Origin: Saccharomycopsis fibuligera x Saccharomycopsis cf. fibuligera
Taxonomy: Eukaryota > Ascomycota > Saccharomycetes > Ascoideales > Saccharomycopsidaceae
Assembly (NCBI GenBank): GCA_001936135.1
Contig: CP012809.1
Coordinates: 1,475,501-1,539,500 of the forward strand
Length of the DNA stretch: 64,000 nt
Direction of reading: 5' to 3'
How positions within the stretch are numbered: position 1 is the first letter of the stretch; every line of letters starts with the position of its first letter. The translations under genes and the position numbers were made by a program. This document shows, piece by piece, positions 61,901 through 64,000 of this stretch. Below the pieces are notes generated by a model. That model searched no databases. It had not been told where the DNA came from and saw only the letters and a program-made list of their open reading frames with translations.

Positions 61901-63952
61901 TTGGTTTTGATATTGAGCTGGGTCTTGTGCTTGGGCTCGAGCTTCGTTCTTGCTGTCAATCTGCTTTATCTTCAACAAAACATCTTTGATTCTTTCGTAC
62001 GCACTACTATCGCTTTCTCCAACTGCAACATTGTTGCTATTGGCGTTGTCAAGCGCCATGCCCTCTTTTGCATCACTTGTCTCCTTTGCACTTGTGGTGG
62101 TTCCGGGAGCAGGAGGCGACAACTTGTTTTCAAGCTGATATGCTTTTGTAAACATTTTGGGCGTACCCTCAGAACCCACTTTATCATTGGCAATGACTAT
62201 GGGGGTGTTTGGCGCGTTACTGTAACTATCAGTGTCACTATCAATATTCGCAGTTGCTTCGCTGAATACACTCTCCCTAACGTCAGCTGTTGGAGCATTT
62301 GCAGTGTTAGCGCCACCGCCAGGGGCAGCTCTTCTGCCGGGATTTCTGGGAGGCACCACCAATTGAGGACTAGGTTTGAATGAAAAGGCAGAAAATGCGC
62401 TATGTGTGGGAGAACTTGGAGAACAATACTCGGGTTTAGCGGTAGTTGATGATAGTGGCGAAAGATTAGAGTGCAAGGAGGACATGAAGGTCATAGAATG
62501 TGGAGATCCACTCTTCACGGAATGGTTAGAAGTTTGTATTGTTTGAAGCCGCGGAGGGGCGAGCTGGGAATGAGGATAAGAATTTGAATTAGAATTAGAA
62601 TTAGAATTAGAATTAGAATTAGAGAACAGATGCTTGATGTTTTCCAGGTATGTAGAACTTTGAAGTTCGCGATCTTTGTCTTCATCGTCAGAATCTATAT
62701 TCTGAGTTGTAGGTGATAATAGTTCTTCTACGTGTGCTTTTCCGTATTGTTGATGTTTTTGCTGCTCTGCAAGTCCGGTTTGAAGGTATAGAGTATTTGA
62801 TAAATTTATTCCTTGAGTGCTTGAACTAGCAAACTTATTGGTGTCATTAGCAATATCCAACTCAAAGTACTCGCCATCGTCAGTGGTCTCACTGGCACTG
62901 AGTTGCGAACTACTATCCTGAACAATCTTTGCTAGTTCTCGGGGTACTCTATTGATATCATCGCTGCTTAGTTGTTCATATTTTGCAGCCTCAGGCACCA
63001 TTGTATCTACGGGGATATGGTTCATATGGTTTCTATGATCCTGCTCATTATAATCTGCTATTGGTGAGTTTAGGACAGTATCTCTATTGTCAAAGTCATC
63101 TTCTATGGTTTCGTGAGTTGGTTTGAGTTGGCTATCATTGTTGTTGGATTTCTTTGAGAAAATGTTGATTTTCTTACCAAGTAACTTGATCTTGCCCTTC
63201 TCTTTGGTCTTTTCTTTACTATCATTCGTGGTCACGGCAATGGCGTGGTTGTTACTATTAGAAGCCTCTTTTTTGTGATTATCTTCATTATCTAATGGCG
63301 GCGTGCGGTAAGCATTAGCATTCATATTAGCAATGGCTCTGGCAGTAAAAATACTATATTTTTTCTTGGACAATTTTTCAGCTAGTTGCTGCTGCCGTAG
63401 TTGTTCTTGTATTTCTAGATCTTGCTGCTGTTGTTCCCGTAGCTGCTTTTGTCGTTGTTCTTCCTGCTGTTTTTGGAAAATAATATCAATGAGCAATGCC
63501 TTTTGAGCTTCATATTGCATGATGGGACTGGTATAGGCGGATGAAATTGGACTCTCGTTAAAACTCAGACTATTTTGCTGCCGGCTGTTGTCATTCCCAA
63601 TACTGTTATTGTTACTGTCATGGTCATGAGTATTCGTATTGATATTATCATGGTTGGAGGACATTATATTACTGACGTCACTTCTGCTGGAGTTGCTATT
63701 TGAATCAGAGTATGTACTGGATCCCAGCCGAGTAGGGCCCACATTATAGTTAGAATTAGAATCGAGGTTGCAATTAGAATCATTCTGGATAGCATTTTCT
63801 AAGTATGAGTTGAATTTGTCAAAGCCATAATCGTCAAGTTCAAATTCAGTGTTGAAATTCTCAATATCGACAAAACTATCGTTAATGTTTGACATTAGTG
63901 CAGACAATCTATTTAGAGTCTCGTGGTCATTAGGATCCAACTCTTGTGGCAT
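58949..63952 (-). CDS. Large disordered protein, function unknown
   Basis: 1667 residues; not recognised. The ATG is at 63952-63950 (MPQELDPNDHETLN). The N-terminus holds short amphipathic segments. A Gln/Arg/Glu-rich helix (about 158-200, with LREQQQQDLEIQEQ) leads into KKKYSIFTARAIANMN. Most of the rest is Ser/Asn/Pro-rich and disordered, with an (SN)n run, polyA (about 1225-1235) and a basic helix EEQKQIMKEKRLKKLREKEK near 1085-1105. The last 450 residues look more constrained: AMFNKNFFVTNGRRTNDLYY, SAYEKYINRKKA, NAPEWTIKGSIIVEETPQ, then an acidic block and the end RVVSHDDLPTPDTVKDMFSK. This pattern, mostly disordered with a conserved C-terminal part, is common in cell-polarity and bud-neck scaffolds, but no specific family can be named. 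Confidence 0.78.
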   Translation of the reverse strand: MPQELDPNDHETLNRLSALMSNINDSFVDIENFNTEFELDDYGFDKFNSYLENAIQNDSNCNLDSNSNYNVGPTRLGSSTYSDSNSNSSRSDVSNIMSSNHDNINTNTHDHDSNNNSIGNDNSRQQNSLSFNESPISSAYTSPIMQYEAQKALLIDIIFQKQQEEQRQKQLREQQQQDLEIQEQLRQQQLAEKLSKKKYSIFTARAIANMNANAYRTPPLDNEDNHKKEASNSNNHAIAVTTNDSKEKTKEKGKIKLLGKKINIFSKKSNNNDSQLKPTHETIEDDFDNRDTVLNSPIADYNEQDHRNHMNHIPVDTMVPEAAKYEQLSSDDINRVPRELAKIVQDSSSQLSASETTDDGEYFELDIANDTNKFASSSTQGINLSNTLYLQTGLAEQQKHQQYGKAHVEELLSPTTQNIDSDDEDKDRELQSSTYLENIKHLFSNSNSNSNSNSNSNSYPHSQLAPPRLQTIQTSNHSVKSGSPHSMTFMSSLHSNLSPLSSTTAKPEYCSPSSPTHSAFSAFSFKPSPQLVVPPRNPGRRAAPGGGANTANAPTADVRESVFSEATANIDSDTDSYSNAPNTPIVIANDKVGSEGTPKMFTKAYQLENKLSPPAPGTTTSAKETSDAKEGMALDNANSNNVAVGESDSSAYERIKDVLLKIKQIDSKNEARAQAQDPAQYQNQVRSATILGKKVALPEIISPVMSSSPYGNAQYNLNSMMNRANTNNAVSRRFKTISINTKLDLFISNINSEADLRQVVAKNGEELVHIETPQIGSARLSPLVDNNNNTNNAYLPRSNQPQKGERILNDGSLLSQDMDDNEELPNPFDDLANIPKRQPVTVKPSPVIVSNTSNNNQESFKQHKVEASICTVYEATDENRQRLAESRARGSPKIEQVKEEPECEKDVEPSMIPKPLEGQPSHDAKKQNLDQLELLPETRDYFGNLSISDSDFFNDIVNEATSRINSLDLALGGDGNPEANSKTSFSSSTSNTSSLQSSVMSPPSLNPSDTSVKTPITAKNSPVIKSIDNSFGTHPEVGNNSDADLKIYTTDVANTPSFEDVANYTSIGFLNDLGSYSPSSSSISLEEQKQIMKEKRLKKLREKEKMLKSYHENASRSIKAPSLRSQPNAPHFHYTTNNAAVHGEAFKQKPNKSVNSNHPHTDPHAHKNFLNYPPANPHSHPSQGPTLSTQKSYQNFKPRKSFFEGQPQPNHETSSTAAAAAAAAAAGPRPSLPQLKHAKSTPNFDQRNAAPPSPAPPSKKYQLDNQVDQDYADIAMFNKNFFVTNGRRTNDLYYTLKSDTPKPKKKIAKEDQSGTSAYEKYINRKKANETNKRMSINTVASTVVRNTVYNDIAKKQVTKNNSIIDIYNQYQKKDPKLFRSTMVTAKDISGIELDESLFNPYGYDRRVSSIRDSSIIDSLSNSNSTITDDKSSISGFSDIKTLTNRSDKTLSSIPQSTRELIAKTNKYYNQRSSTISSALLNSRSSSRNSRRAIAAKTARSAHSSPMLRNAPEWTIKGSIIVEETPQMSNIASKEQRRDIIATNSTTSSASASRRGKSRRRRHPRTNSPIIMDRSEMDEEEFDELDEEADEEDDEVGSISDFGRNHHAEYDIRFENESVDTNLTDENERLKRNTIMRVVSHDDLPTPDTVKDMFSKLQSRPGTFYQQL
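62582..62622. repeat. Hexamer repeat encoding (Ser-Asn)n
   Basis: GAATTA units, six or so exact copies, read on the minus strand as alternating Ser and Asn codons inside the large gene. In-frame hexamers let the run change length without a frameshift. Confidence 0.88.
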
Positions 63953-64000
63953 AGTGACGCTGTTACTGTTGTTTATGCTTTTACTATTGTTGTTGTTGTT

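Noticed and set aside
1-64000. LTR elements, DNA transposons, CRISPR arrays
   Set aside because: No integrase, reverse transcriptase, transposase or long terminal repeats were seen; CRISPR is not expected in yeast nuclear DNA and no such array is present.

Overview
This window looks like nuclear DNA of a budding yeast of the CTG (Candida/Lodderomyces) clade. The case rests on content: a fungal beta-mannosyltransferase (BMT family), the remains of a CDR/PDR-type drug pump, ACH1, PPX1, MRS2 and VMA4 orthologs, short introns with yeast-type donors and branch points, and very long Q/N/H/S-rich tracts in regulators. A Lodderomyces-like species is my best guess, by inference only. Intergenic regions are unusually long (often 0.7-1.8 kb) and full of A/T homopolymers and microsatellites. 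I found no tRNA, rRNA, transposon, LTR element or CRISPR array.

Layout. 1-17.3 kb: eight genes in a row on the minus strand: ACH1 (5' part only), an SCS3/FIT-type lipid gene, an acetyl-CoA transporter (YBR220C/SLC33A1 type), an unrecognised coiled-coil membrane protein, FRS2 (one intron), RPL22 (one intron), PDB1 and a small heat-shock protein. 17.8-29.2 kb, plus strand: SMC1, an ISW2-type remodeler with a histone-H1-like tail, and a BMT beta-mannosyltransferase. 29.6-37.1 kb, minus strand: a decayed CDR-like ABC transporter, PPX1 and a divergent mitochondrial-carrier-like gene. 37.9-38.9 kb: VMA4 (two introns, plus). 39.7-41.7 kb: MRS2 (minus). 43.5-57.9 kb, plus strand: a 1945-residue low-complexity protein with a possible PP1-docking motif, a tandem pair of related secreted proteins of unknown function, and a DYRK/Pom1-like kinase. 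58.9-64.0 kb: a 1667-residue disordered protein (minus).

The genes are mostly ordinary chromosomal neighbours and not a cluster. ACH1, PDB1 and the acetyl-CoA transporter share acetyl-CoA as a theme, but they are separately transcribed. Regulatory signals can be read in several promoters: heat-shock elements and a TATA box before the HSP20 gene, an MluI cell-cycle box before SMC1, and a close group of Rim101/PacC-type GCCAAG sites, partly a perfect palindrome, before the BMT gene. The observation I consider most likely to be undescribed is the tandem secreted pair at 51.1-53.4 kb. They share a C-terminal module with two cysteines at identical spacing and otherwise very different sequences.
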